From an uncultured Ruminococcus sp. (GTDB lineage Bacteria; Bacillota; Clostridia; Oscillospirales; Ruminococcaceae), in assembly GCA_900543105.1 (NCBI GenBank), contig UQQA01000005.1, positions 1 through 52,618 of the forward strand: a DNA stretch of 52,618 nucleotides. The letters are read 5' to 3'. The position numbers were made by a program, and so were the translations under genes. The notes under the pieces were generated by a model. That model saw nothing but the letters and a program-made list of their open reading frames with translations. It did not search any database and had not been told where the DNA came from. Shown in pieces: positions 42,184 through 49,643 of this stretch (the first letter of the stretch is position 1; the number at the start of each line of letters is the position of its first letter).

Positions 42184-43650
42184 TCAGCCTTTATAAAATA
42201 TCTCAATCTGCGTTTTAGGTCGATTAAAAACGATTTTTGACACAACCTCAAAAAGCGCATCGTTAAAGGCTTCGGGCGTTACATCGGCGGCAGATATAAC
42301 GTCTATAACCGATGCCAATCTATCTTTAAAAGCTGCGTAGTCCACATCAGAGCTGTTGGCGGTCTTATCTGCCTCGGATTGCAGTTTGGCTTGTAACATC
42401 TCAATCTCCGCCGTTATCTTGGTCTTGTTGGCTTTGTACTCGTCAAGAGTATCGATCCCGTCCTCGTAAGCGGCTTTTACTCGGTCGAGTTTCGCCCGCT
42501 CACGCTTTAGCTGGTCCTCAATAGCCTTGGCACGAGAGGAGTTGACGCTTATCTTTGCCGCTATATCAAGTACCGGCATAAAATTAGGATTGTCAAAATC
42601 CTGCTGCATTTTGGTTACAACAGCATCTTTGAGCTTGGCAAGGGTAATGGAGTGCGACACATTACATTTTCCGCGTGAATATGCATAGCATTGTAATGAT
42701 TCCGTGCGATTTTTGTCCCAAAAAACGCGCGTAAGAGTTGCCCCGCAATTTGAGCATCGGACAATGCCGCGGAAAAAATAATCAGTGGAGCGCTGATTAT
42801 AATGCTTGGGATATTTGGCCTTATTTTGAGCAAGTAACTGTTGAGCTGCATCAAATGTAGCCTTATCAATTATTGGCTCGTGCTTGCCGTCCACAATTAC
42901 GGTGCTGTCGTTTGGCACATAGCTGTGACTTTTTGATGCTTTGCCGACTGTCGACCAACGCAGTTTGCCTATATAAGTGGGATTTGATAAAATATATGAC
43001 ACTTTGCGTATGTCAAATTTATTGCCGTGCTGCGTTTGATAGCCAACGTTATTTAGCTCCTCTGATATTTTGCGGAGAGAGCAGCCGTTTACAAAGTCCT
43101 CAAAAATTCTTTTAACGATAGCTGCATTATCATCGGGGACGTACTTGTCGCCCTCAATTTTATATCCGATAGGCGGGAAAGTGACAATTCCGCCGCGGGA
43201 GATTTTTTCGGTCATTCCTCGCCGCACCTCCTCGGCAAGATTGACGCTGTAATACTCGTCCATAGCCTCTAACAGAGCCTCGATAAGTATTGATGTCTTG
43301 TCATTGCCAAGCGGCTCAGACACGGACACGACCTCAATACCGCAGTCTTTTTTGAGCATCGACTTATATACGATGCTGTCCTCACGGTTACGGGCAAAAC
43401 GGGAGAGCTTCCAAACCAAAATCACGTCAAATGGTTTTGGCTTGGTCTTTGCCGTTGCGATCATCTCCATAAAAGCGGGGCGCTTGGTTGCTGTACGGCC
43501 GCTTATGCCCTCATCGGCGTAGATATATTTTTGGCTTAAAATGATGTCATTGTCCTTGGCATATTTCTCGATCATTTTGAGCTGAGAGTCGGGGGACAGC
43601 TCAACCTGATCGTCTGTTGATACTCTGATATACGCTGCACCGGTTATCAT
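42184..43650 (-). CDS. Large serine recombinase (integrase)
   Basis: 488 residues. N-terminal resolvase domain with catalytic serine S11 in YIRVSTDDQ and the DEGISGR and KLSRFARN arginines. Then the recombinase domain (about 155-270), a zinc ribbon (CSNCG, then CYAYSRGKC) and a coiled-coil region (about 365-430). This is the layout of phage and ICE integrases such as phiC31-type enzymes, which join attP and attB with strict direction. It abuts the broken cotJC, points toward it and has SD AAGGAG before its ATG. Confidence 0.95.
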   Translation of the reverse strand: MITGAAYIRVSTDDQVELSPDSQLKMIEKYAKDNDIILSQKYIYADEGISGRTATKRPAFMEMIATAKTKPKPFDVILVWKLSRFARNREDSIVYKSMLKKDCGIEVVSVSEPLGNDKTSILIEALLEAMDEYYSVNLAEEVRRGMTEKISRGGIVTFPPIGYKIEGDKYVPDDNAAIVKRIFEDFVNGCSLRKISEELNNVGYQTQHGNKFDIRKVSYILSNPTYIGKLRWSTVGKASKSHSYVPNDSTVIVDGKHEPIIDKATFDAAQQLLAQNKAKYPKHYNQRSTDYFFRGIVRCSNCGATLTRVFWDKNRTESLQCYAYSRGKCNVSHSITLAKLKDAVVTKMQQDFDNPNFMPVLDIAAKISVNSSRAKAIEDQLKRERAKLDRVKAAYEDGIDTLDEYKANKTKITAEIEMLQAKLQSEADKTANSSDVDYAAFKDRLASVIDVISAADVTPEAFNDALFEVVSKIVFNRPKTQIEIFYKG

Positions 43651-43654
43651 TTAA

Positions 43655-43813
43655 TCACTCCTTATTATGTATCATCTCAACAAGCTCTGCACGTTCCTCG
43701 GCGGACATCTCCGCAATAAGCTTGTCAAGCTCGTCTGTTCCGTTTTTTGCGGCAGTCGTTCCCGTTTTTGCCGTCTTATTTGTAAAATATGTAGTGATCG
43801 TACCCGTAAGCAT
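43655..43813 (-). CDS. 52-residue protein just upstream of the integrase
   Basis: Small ORF reading MLTGTITTYFTNK at the start and AEMSAEERAELVEMI near the end, mostly helical and acidic at the C-terminus. It ends 4 bases before the integrase ATG, so translation is probably coupled. The ribosome site is weak. It could be a small regulator of the integrase or its directionality factor; this is inference only. Confidence 0.55.
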   Translation of the reverse strand: MLTGTITTYFTNKTAKTGTTAAKNGTDELDKLIAEMSAEERAELVEMIHNKE

Positions 43814-43854
43814 GGATTTGCTATTATTCCTAAATAGTCACCTCATAAAGATAT

Positions 43855-43875
43855 AGCCGCTCATTATAAGCGGCT
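43855..43875 (-). terminator. Hairpin at the end of the ImmA gene
   Basis: AGCCGCT (43855-43861) and AGCGGCT (43869-43875) form a 7-bp stem spanning the immA stop codon, with a weak T-rich tail on the minus strand. It may lower transcription into the integrase region. Confidence 0.4.
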
Positions 43876-44436
43876 GTTGTTGATATACGTCTCAAATTGT
43901 TTATACACCTCACGTTCAATGGGTGAGGTCAAAAACTTATCTCTCTTGCGGAGCAGGTCGAGCCGCTCCGCTCTTATCCGTGCCGCTGTAATGCTTATGT
44001 CGCATACAGCGGCGATTTGCTCGGCAGTAGTCACGCCCAGCCCCCACAATACGCACGATGGCGCAAGCAGACGTGCCGCAAACATATCTGCCGCCCTCTC
44101 GTCCTCGGGCTTAACGATGTTGCTCCTGCGAGTATAATATCCGTTTTTGAGTGCGTGTCCAAGCAGGATATGTCCGAGCTCGTGCGCAACCGTAAAGCGT
44201 TGTTTACCGCGGACATCGGTATCATCAAATATGATGTACCACACTCCGTCCTGACGTACAGCAACACCGCTCTCTGTCGGGCGCAGCTCCTGCGCCGTGG
44301 TATTATCGAGCAGTACAACGCCGAGCTGACCGCAGATGTCTGATAAGTCTATCGGCAAGCGGTCACACCCAAAGTCGAGCAAAGCACGCCAAGCCGCATC
44401 ACGGATATTTTTATAAAAACCATATATATTACACAA
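43864..44436 (-). CDS. ImmA/IrrE-family metallopeptidase
   Basis: 190 residues. Zinc protease motif HELGHILLGH near the middle, with the glutamate ERAADMFAARLL downstream. ImmA-type proteases cleave the partner phage repressor to induce the element. The only usable start is TTG at 44436, with an AAGGGG site inside a hairpin. The repressor gene lies directly upstream on the same strand, as expected for an ImmR/ImmA pair. Confidence 0.9.
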   Translation of the reverse strand: MCNIYGFYKNIRDAAWRALLDFGCDRLPIDLSDICGQLGVVLLDNTTAQELRPTESGVAVRQDGVWYIIFDDTDVRGKQRFTVAHELGHILLGHALKNGYYTRRSNIVKPEDERAADMFAARLLAPSCVLWGLGVTTAEQIAAVCDISITAARIRAERLDLLRKRDKFLTSPIEREVYKQFETYINNSRL

Positions 44437-44446
44437 GCATATTCAC

Positions 44447-44481
44447 CCCTTGACGCTATTATCTGCGTCAAGGGATTTTTT
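44447..44481. promoter_or_regulatory. Perfect 10-bp hairpin between repressor and immA
   Basis: CCCTTGACGC (44447-44456) and GCGTCAAGGG (44465-44474) pair with no mismatch. On the plus strand TTTTTT follows, as in an intrinsic terminator. On the minus strand the 3' arm contains the immA ribosome site AAGGGG, so the stem may restrain ImmA synthesis. Confidence 0.65.
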
Positions 44482-44492
44482 ATGCCCGCTTT

Positions 44493-44927
44493 TTAAAGTT
44501 TGTGCTTTGTAGGTGGGATTTTGCTAAAGTCTTTTGTCGTTGTTGTTATCTCCGGTGCGTGATTGTCGGTCGATTTTGCGGCACGGAAGATTGTTTGTGG
44601 CTGGTCGTAGTCCTCAATGATTGTTTCCATTTTTGCTACAATACGGATTTTATCATTTGGACGTAGCTTATCATACAGATCAATGACGTTTTGATGCTCG
44701 CTGTCTAATGGTTGCTGTATATCATCTATATCCCAACCCATAAGTTTAGACGGAGTAGTCTGTAAGGCTTTGGCAAAAGCAAGTATTGTCGATTGAGTTA
44801 TATCTCGCTCGCCAATCTCAATTTTATTGATTGATGATCTTGACTTATAGCCTATAAGCTTTGCGAGGTCGTCCTGAGATAAGCCGAGGTCAAGCCGCAT
44901 TTGTTTTATGCGCTCACCTATTTCCAT
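44493..44927 (-). CDS. XRE-family phage repressor (cI/ImmR-like)
   Basis: 144 residues. N-terminal XRE helix-turn-helix (about 4-62: IKQMRLDLGLSQDDLAKLIG, KSRSSINKIEIGE). The C-terminal region lacks a LexA-type protease fold, consistent with cleavage by a separate ImmA. AGGAGG precedes the ATG. It should bind the five operators to its right and keep the element dormant. Confidence 0.9.
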   Translation of the reverse strand: MEIGERIKQMRLDLGLSQDDLAKLIGYKSRSSINKIEIGERDITQSTILAFAKALQTTPSKLMGWDIDDIQQPLDSEHQNVIDLYDKLRPNDKIRIVAKMETIIEDYDQPQTIFRAAKSTDNHAPEITTTTKDFSKIPPTKHKL

Positions 44928-44951
44928 TGTTACACCTCCTTACTGTCTATT

Positions 44952-44980
44952 ATTATATACTATTGTGGACGCTTTGTCAA
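44952..44980 (-). promoter_or_regulatory. Repressor promoter (leftward)
   Basis: Minus strand TTGACA (44975-44980), 17 bases, TATAAT (44952-44957), full consensus. Operator O1 covers the -35. Confidence 0.85.
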
Positions 44981-45125
44981 CAAAAATAAACAAACATTAT
45001 GACGAAATGTCTACAAAAATACATCGCAATTTTTGTGTAAAAAGTAGAAACAATAAAACTTTGTATATTTATGTTGACAAAACGCCTACACAGTGATATT
45101 ATATAAATGTAGACAAAAAGCCTAC
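44965..45125. promoter_or_regulatory. Immunity operators O1-O4
   Basis: Four 17-bp sites fitting GTnGAC-N5-GYCTAC: O1 44965-44981, O2 44998-45014 (weaker), O3 45073-45089, O4 45109-45125. O1 overlaps the repressor promoter -35; O3 overlaps the -35 of the rightward promoter and O4 lies at its start point. A fifth copy is after the Cro-like gene. Confidence 0.8.
45074..45102 (+). promoter_or_regulatory. Early (Cro-side) promoter, rightward
   Basis: TTGACA (45074-45079), 17 bases, TATTAT (45097-45102). It is covered by O3 and flanked by O4, as expected for a repressed lytic promoter. Confidence 0.8.
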
Positions 45126-45143
45126 AAGCAAAGGAGTGATAAA

Positions 45144-45350
45144 ATGACTAACACAGCGTTATTTTTTGAAAAGATGTCAGCTTGTTTTTGGACAGTAAAA
45201 ACTCTTGCCAAAGAAATGGGTATGTCCAGAGGCGGTCTTTACAAAAAGATCAATAACACCAACGAGTTTAAGGCAAGTGAGATTAAGACAATATCCAAGC
45301 TGTTTGATCTTACAGCCGAGGAGCAGGAGAAAATTTTTTTTGCATCTTAA
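45144..45350 (+). CDS. Cro-like small HTH protein
   Basis: 68 residues. One helix-turn-helix (about 18-42: TLAKEMGMSRGGLYKKINN). Start at 45144 with AAGGAG 8 bases upstream. It is the first gene to the right of the operators and divergent from the repressor, so it plays the Cro position. Operator O5 begins immediately after its stop codon. Confidence 0.85.
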   Translation: MTNTALFFEKMSACFWTVKTLAKEMGMSRGGLYKKINNTNEFKASEIKTISKLFDLTAEEQEKIFFAS

Positions 45351-45367
45351 GTAGACAAATAGTCTAC
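45351..45367. promoter_or_regulatory. Immunity operator O5, perfect palindrome
   Basis: GTAGAC-AAATA-GTCTAC, a perfect version of the operator, directly after the Cro-like stop codon. It could act as a road-block or auxiliary site for repressor cooperation. Confidence 0.75.
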
Positions 45368-45387
45368 AACTGGCAGGAGGTGGTGTT

Positions 45388-45543
45388 TTGAGAAAAAGAA
45401 AAAAGTCTGCTGAAAAAGCAGCAAAGCCACATAAACAGCAGACTATAACATTTGTGTGTGATATTGACAAGGCAAAAATCACAAGAGAGGATATCGCAAA
45501 CGAAACCGTAAAAAAGCTTAGTTTGCTATTGATGCCGCAATAA
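45388..45543 (+). CDS. 51-residue protein, TTG start
   Basis: Basic N-terminus (RKRKKSAEKAAKPHKQ) then a short conserved-looking tail (TITFVCDIDKAKI, ETVKKLSLLLM). AGGAGG precedes the TTG at 45388. It overlaps the end of the leftward gene by 26 bases. Function unknown; such short ORFs are common in early regions of Firmicute prophages. Confidence 0.6.
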   Translation: MRKRKKSAEKAAKPHKQQTITFVCDIDKAKITREDIANETVKKLSLLLMPQ

Positions 45544-45889
45544 TCTGGTCTGTGTACACAATTAAAGATGATATTTCTACACTTTTGCCGCAGGAAGTTA
45601 ATATTTTCACATCTTTTAATGCAATAGCCGAAAAAATGGAGTCGGCAGGATCGGAATCTTTATCAAGTTGTGAATAGGTTATATCTGTTGTGCTTAAAGC
45701 ATATTCAGCCAAATTCTTACCGCTTGATTTTAGAGTATTGGTTTCCGAATCCGGAAGGCTGTGCCAATTTACAGATGTACCTGTTATCATACCGATGCCT
45801 GTAACAAGTAATAGCTTGTTATTATCTGTATGAGTTAAAATTGTTTGCAACACTGACAAAGATATTGATTTGTATGATGTAGTAGCCAT
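45518..45889 (-). CDS. Leftward hypothetical protein with its own strong promoter
   Basis: 123 residues, no recognisable domain. The sequence is Ser/Thr-rich and soluble (MATTSYKSISLSVLQTILTH). GGGGGTG before the ATG and a consensus promoter mean it is expressed on its own, against the rightward early operon. This moron-like setting suggests a gene expressed in the dormant element, for example for host benefit or exclusion. Function not assigned. Confidence 0.65.
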   Translation of the reverse strand: MATTSYKSISLSVLQTILTHTDNNKLLLVTGIGMITGTSVNWHSLPDSETNTLKSSGKNLAEYALSTTDITYSQLDKDSDPADSIFSAIALKDVKILTSCGKSVEISSLIVYTDQIIAASIAN

Positions 45890-45914
45890 TATTACACCCC
45901 CTTTCTCGGGAAAT

Positions 45915-45943
45915 ATTATACAGCATTTTAGAATATTTGTCAA
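45915..45943 (-). promoter_or_regulatory. Consensus promoter of the 123-residue gene
   Basis: Minus strand TTGACA (45938-45943), 17 bases, TATAAT (45915-45920), a full match to consensus. Confidence 0.85.
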
Positions 45944-46043
45944 TAAAAATAGACAAAAACATTAAGAAAGGAGTGAGGCAATTTTAAAAAGTCCGTGCAG
46001 GAAATTTTTTTCGGTCAGCAGTAACAGATAGGAGGTGAGCAGG

Positions 46044-46259
46044 TTGTTTATAAGCCGTAAAAAATACAAAGAGCTTTGTGAGAGAGTACGGAAACTTGAA
46101 GAGCGGACTTATGATCTCGAAATAAACGGAAGAGCAAATTTGTTCGGCTATGGGAGAGTAAATTTCAGAGAGTTTTGCCGCATCTTTCCTAAAATCATTG
46201 ATGATAGGATAAGCAAAAAAACAGCAGCCGGTGAAAAGCCGACCGCTGAAAAAGATTAA
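46044..46259 (+). CDS. 71-residue hypothetical protein
   Basis: TTG start with GGAGG 8 bases upstream. The first part is helical and charged (KKYKELCERVRKLEERTYDLE), possibly a short coiled coil. No known domain. Confidence 0.6.
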   Translation: MFISRKKYKELCERVRKLEERTYDLEINGRANLFGYGRVNFREFCRIFPKIIDDRISKKTAAGEKPTAEKD

Positions 46260-46447
46260 TTGGCATCTAAATACTTGATGATCTCGACACACATTTCATC
46301 GAACGTGTAAAATGTCTGTCTACCGAGTTCGCAAAGATCTCCGTGAGTTGCAGGTTCATCGGAGAGCTCGGCAAAAGAACTGCGAATTCTGTCGGCGTAA
46401 TCATCAACTATTTTGCGCAGATTGCCTTTTAATTCATTTTTATCCAT
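46256..46447 (-). CDS. Leftward 63-residue hypothetical with strong promoter
   Basis: 63 residues, acidic, helical (KNELKGNLRKIVDDYADRI). AGGTGGTG before the ATG. It overlaps the end of the rightward 71-residue gene by 4 bases. Like the 123-residue gene it has its own consensus promoter, so it is transcribed leftwards from within the early region. Function unknown. Confidence 0.65.
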   Translation of the reverse strand: MDKNELKGNLRKIVDDYADRIRSSFAELSDEPATHGDLCELGRQTFYTFDEMCVEIIKYLDAN

Positions 46448-46470
46448 TGTTTCACCACCTTTCCGCTTTG

Positions 46471-46499
46471 ATTATAAGCCGAATGGTGGAAAATGTCAA
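46471..46499 (-). promoter_or_regulatory. Consensus promoter of the 63-residue gene
   Basis: Minus strand TTGACA (46494-46499), 17 bases, TATAAT (46471-46476). Confidence 0.85.
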
Positions 46500-46515
46500 G
46501 GAGGAGTAAAACAAT

Positions 46516-47106
46516 ATGACGCCAACAGAAGAAATCTTTACAGTCGCAGAATGTATAGAGGGCTGTGATCCTAACATCCGTGTAAAAATCATCGGCAAAA
46601 ACAAGGACAGAGATACCGACCCAATGTCCGAAACATACTTTGAGGGCGTGGTGGGAGATATCCCGGAACCGCTGAAAAAAGCTGAAGTACTGCGCACAGG
46701 ATACTCATACGGCTCGCAGTGTTCCTGCATTATGATCCCCTTCGGCGACTACAGCGAGGGCGAAAATGAAGAAAGCGAATCGCCGATTTTGCAGTTGATT
46801 ACAAAAGGCGAATTTCTCGACCGTGTGAAATCGTCAGACGGCGTAATAAAGTACAGATGCACGGCAACGGTGATAAGGCTTACACCGCAGGCTCTTAATG
46901 AGTGGATACTTTCCGAGCCAAGCAACAGCAAGGATTTTTTTGAGACAGCGGAAGAATACGAAAAGTATCTCGCAGACACCGAAAAGGCAAGAGATGATCT
47001 GTGCAGGAGCATTGTCAAGGCTCTTGGCATCGACTACAGAGGCGTGAAAATAACGCAGGACGAAACCGAGATATTTACGGTAACGCAGATACTGCCGCTG
47101 GAATAA
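46516..47106 (+). CDS. 196-residue hypothetical protein
   Basis: Acidic, soluble protein with no recognised family. AGGAGG precedes the ATG. It has a middle region GYSYGSQCSCIMIPFGDY and a C-terminal helical part. It opens a rightward run of closely spaced genes continuing to the window end. Confidence 0.7.
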   Translation: MTPTEEIFTVAECIEGCDPNIRVKIIGKNKDRDTDPMSETYFEGVVGDIPEPLKKAEVLRTGYSYGSQCSCIMIPFGDYSEGENEESESPILQLITKGEFLDRVKSSDGVIKYRCTATVIRLTPQALNEWILSEPSNSKDFFETAEEYEKYLADTEKARDDLCRSIVKALGIDYRGVKITQDETEIFTVTQILPLE

Positions 47107-47152
47107 GACAACCAGCGGCGGCAATAAGCATAAATCAAAGGAGTGAGATAAT

Positions 47153-47359
47153 ATGGCAAAGAGCAAAGAGCTTACAGTTATAAGCTATCAGGAGATAGCC
47201 GACCCTGAAACGGGTGGAATAACCGCCGTCCCTCTTGATGAGCTTACGCCCGAGCAGAGCGCATACTATCGCAAGCTCCGCACGGATCGGCTTGTTGCCG
47301 CCTGCAAGCGGATATTGGAGCATAACCCGGCTTTTGCAGTAAAGGTGCTGCACGATTAA
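47153..47359 (+). CDS. 68-residue hypothetical protein
   Basis: Start has AAAGGAGTGAG upstream. Helical, with LTPEQSAYYRKLRTDRLVAACKRI in the middle. No assigned function. Confidence 0.65.
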   Translation: MAKSKELTVISYQEIADPETGGITAVPLDELTPEQSAYYRKLRTDRLVAACKRILEHNPAFAVKVLHD

Positions 47360-47380
47360 AAAAATAAAAGGAGTAAAACT

Positions 47381-47680
47381 ATGACAGACGAAAAAATTTT
47401 TTTAAAGGAAATCATCAGTGCATCAAACGCCGGCGATGATAAAAAGTGCGCTTCGCTGATGGCAAAACGCACGAGTGAACACATCAACCGCATACACATT
47501 GAAAAGATATCTTCAATTGAAGCGCCGTGCCTTGTTGCCGCCGTTATGAAGATATATGCGCTTTATCTGAATGGCTTCGATGCCGAGACTGTTGAAGCAG
47601 CTAAGGCTATCGCAGATCATATAGATATTGCGGGTGTGAGATACGAATCATATAAAAAGGTTGGTGATATCGATGTTTGA
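47381..47680 (+). CDS. 99-residue hypothetical protein
   Basis: AAAAGGAG precedes the ATG. All-helical soluble protein without a known domain. It overlaps the next small gene by 8 bases. Confidence 0.65.
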   Translation: MTDEKIFLKEIISASNAGDDKKCASLMAKRTSEHINRIHIEKISSIEAPCLVAAVMKIYALYLNGFDAETVEAAKAIADHIDIAGVRYESYKKVGDIDV

Positions 47681-47837
47681 AAAGCCGACAAAAAAAGAAG
47701 CGATACAAAAACTCCTTGCGTCTATAAAACTTTGTAAGGCTACATTTGCAGATGATTTCCCGAATTTTTGTGAAATACTCACCGAGTGGGAAATAAGTCT
47801 TAAAGAGCGGTTTAAGACATTGGTACATAAGCCATGA
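47673..47837 (+). CDS. 54-residue hypothetical protein
   Basis: Start MFEKPTKKEAIQKLL. It overlaps the preceding and following genes (ATGA at 47834), a typical tight phage operon arrangement. The start is supported by GGTGAT-like sequence and by coupling. Confidence 0.55.
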   Translation: MFEKPTKKEAIQKLLASIKLCKATFADDFPNFCEILTEWEISLKERFKTLVHKP

Positions 47838-48613
47838 CGGCGCAGGAGTACATCGATGCCTGCAACGAGTGTGACAACGCACAGCGGGCGGCGGAACTGC
47901 TCCGCATCGGCGTACAGCTTGCCGAGGACGATATCCGAGTGCGCAGTATTGCCGAGCGCATGAAAGAGACCATAGAGCGTGAACGGAAAACTATCAAGCA
48001 GTATGCCGAGCAGGTCGAGCAGCTCACAAACGAGATATCAGACCTCACGGCCGAGCTGGAGGACAAGCGCATACAGCTTACTGAGTTTGGGAGCTTAAGC
48101 GCACTTATCGGACGGCTCGGTGCTGTTGCGCTGCGCTTGGAGCAGACAGACAAGCCCACCGCTGCCAAAGAACAGCAAAAAGGAGAGCCCGCCGCTGCCG
48201 ATAAGCAGCAGGACAAGCCAACAGCCGTCAAAAAGCAACCGTCCAAAAAAGCGGACAGCAAAAAGACTAAAAGTAAGGCAAGCGGCTTCGATGAGTTTTG
48301 GGCGGTATATCCCAACAAAAGAGATAAGTCCAAGGCTTGTGAGCTGTGGCAAAAGCTCGCTCCCGATGAGGCACTCAAAAAACAGATAATCGCTGCCGTT
48401 AAGCAGCAGGCAAAATCTGAAGAGTGGACTAAGGACGGCGGCCAGTTTGTGCCGTATCCGTCAACGTGGCTAAGGCGCAGGCGGTGGGAGGACGAGCCAG
48501 CAACTCCGACCATTACCGAGAGCGGCGGTGGGGTACATTCCTATGATGTTGATAAAATACTTAAGTACTCTAAAAAAAATATACCAGAACTTAAAGGAGA
48601 TAATAAAAAATGA
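47834..48613 (+). CDS. Phage replication-like protein
   Basis: 259 residues. N-terminal helical/coiled-coil part (about 20-90), a Lys/Ala/Gln-rich linker, and a C-terminal motif FDEFWAVYPNKRDKSKA followed by FVPYPSTWLRRRRWEDE. This tail is characteristic of phage and ICE replication-initiation or helicase-loader proteins. It probably helps start element DNA replication. Confidence 0.7.
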   Translation: MTAQEYIDACNECDNAQRAAELLRIGVQLAEDDIRVRSIAERMKETIERERKTIKQYAEQVEQLTNEISDLTAELEDKRIQLTEFGSLSALIGRLGAVALRLEQTDKPTAAKEQQKGEPAAADKQQDKPTAVKKQPSKKADSKKTKSKASGFDEFWAVYPNKRDKSKACELWQKLAPDEALKKQIIAAVKQQAKSEEWTKDGGQFVPYPSTWLRRRRWEDEPATPTITESGGGVHSYDVDKILKYSKKNIPELKGDNKK

Positions 48614-49071
48614 TGGCAAAAAGAGCCGCATTCGAGAGCGGCAACAACAGGATATATGAGCTGTTAGTTGATAATCTGCTTGTGTCGATATATGTACTGC
48701 ATAATGATTTTGGCTTTGGAGAAAAGCGGCTTGACAGCTATATCAATGCCGTTATGGACGCAGCAAAACAGTTTGACGAATACGCACGTGACGGTGTGCT
48801 TGATTTTAAAACAGTCGCAGAAAGGGTACGCTATCGGGATAAGTTTAAAGAGTATCTGCGGATAATGTGTAAGGATTTTGTGTCCGATGAGTTGTATAAT
48901 GCGATTTTTGTTGATCGTACGCCAACGACCGCCGAGGTAACCTGCAAAGCCAAAAGAGATCGTGATATGTGTGCCGTATCGGTAGCCGAGGCGGCTAAGA
49001 TGCAGACGATGGCGCAAGCTTTCGGGGACTTTTTAAAGGATAAGGAGGTACACGACAAATGTATCAAATAG
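48610..49071 (+). CDS. 153-residue hypothetical protein
   Basis: Start ATG at 48610 overlaps the previous stop codon (ATGA), with GGAGAT upstream. Helical, acidic-basic mixed sequence without a known domain. Part of the early operon. Confidence 0.6.
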   Translation: MMAKRAAFESGNNRIYELLVDNLLVSIYVLHNDFGFGEKRLDSYINAVMDAAKQFDEYARDGVLDFKTVAERVRYRDKFKEYLRIMCKDFVSDELYNAIFVDRTPTTAEVTCKAKRDRDMCAVSVAEAAKMQTMAQAFGDFLKDKEVHDKCIK

Positions 49072-49247
49072 CAATAATCATCGTATGCGGTGCGGCGTTT
49101 GGTCTGCTCATATTGCAGATAGCGCAAAACTGTAGCATATCCTTTACAGCCGCTGAAAAAGCCGCCATAAAAGCGGCGGCTGAAAACTTTATGGAAAGGT
49201 TCAAAAATGGCATACCGCACAGACACAGAGATAATCGAGGAGCGTAA
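49059..49247 (+). CDS. 62-residue small membrane protein
   Basis: One hydrophobic segment near the N-terminus (IAIIIVCGAAFGLLILQI) and a charged tail. AGGAGG lies about 10 bases before the ATG. It overlaps both neighbours. Possibly a membrane-acting phage peptide; function unknown. Confidence 0.55.
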   Translation: MYQIAIIIVCGAAFGLLILQIAQNCSISFTAAEKAAIKAAAENFMERFKNGIPHRHRDNRGA

Positions 49248-49536
49248 TGCCCGACACAAGAGGGTATTTAACGAGGGCAATCCGTATGGATATGATATCA
49301 ACCTCAACAACACGGTGCTGTCGGCGTGGTATAGACGATATGTCGCCAAGCTCGGCCATAAGGACGGTACAGAGCCGTCGGTCCGTATCAAGTGGGAGTG
49401 CTCCGTTAAGGCGCTCATCGCCAAAAAGTACAAAGAGACATATCGATGCGATTTAAGCGAGCCGATAATCGGATTTACAAAGCAGCGTGTAGAGGAGCTG
49501 GTGATAGCGTTGGGGGAGGACTATGATGGTGCGTAA
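49207..49536 (+). CDS. 109-residue hypothetical protein
   Basis: GGAAAGG precedes the ATG. Basic and aromatic sequence (SAWYRRYVAKLGHKDG, KALIAKKYKETYRCDL) suggests nucleic-acid contact but no family is recognised. It overlaps the next tiny ORF. Confidence 0.6.
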   Translation: MAYRTDTEIIEERNARHKRVFNEGNPYGYDINLNNTVLSAWYRRYVAKLGHKDGTEPSVRIKWECSVKALIAKKYKETYRCDLSEPIIGFTKQRVEELVIALGEDYDGA

Positions 49537-49594
49537 AAACCGCAAAAAAAGAGGCCGCCCTCAAAGGACGACCCGAAGAAAAACGAAAGAATAA
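49526..49594 (+). CDS. 22-residue basic peptide with AT-hook core
   Basis: Starts at 49526, 6 bases after GGAGG, and reads MVRKNRKKRGRPQRTT before a basic tail. It contains the RGRP core of AT-hook DNA-minor-groove binders. It is very short and unsupported by homology, but ribosome site, overlap with the previous gene and composition support a real peptide. Confidence 0.45.
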   Translation: MVRKNRKKRGRPQRTTRRKTKE

Positions 49595-49643
49595 AACTAT
49601 ATGACGATTACAGTATAGCACAAACAGGAGGTCTTGTCAACCG

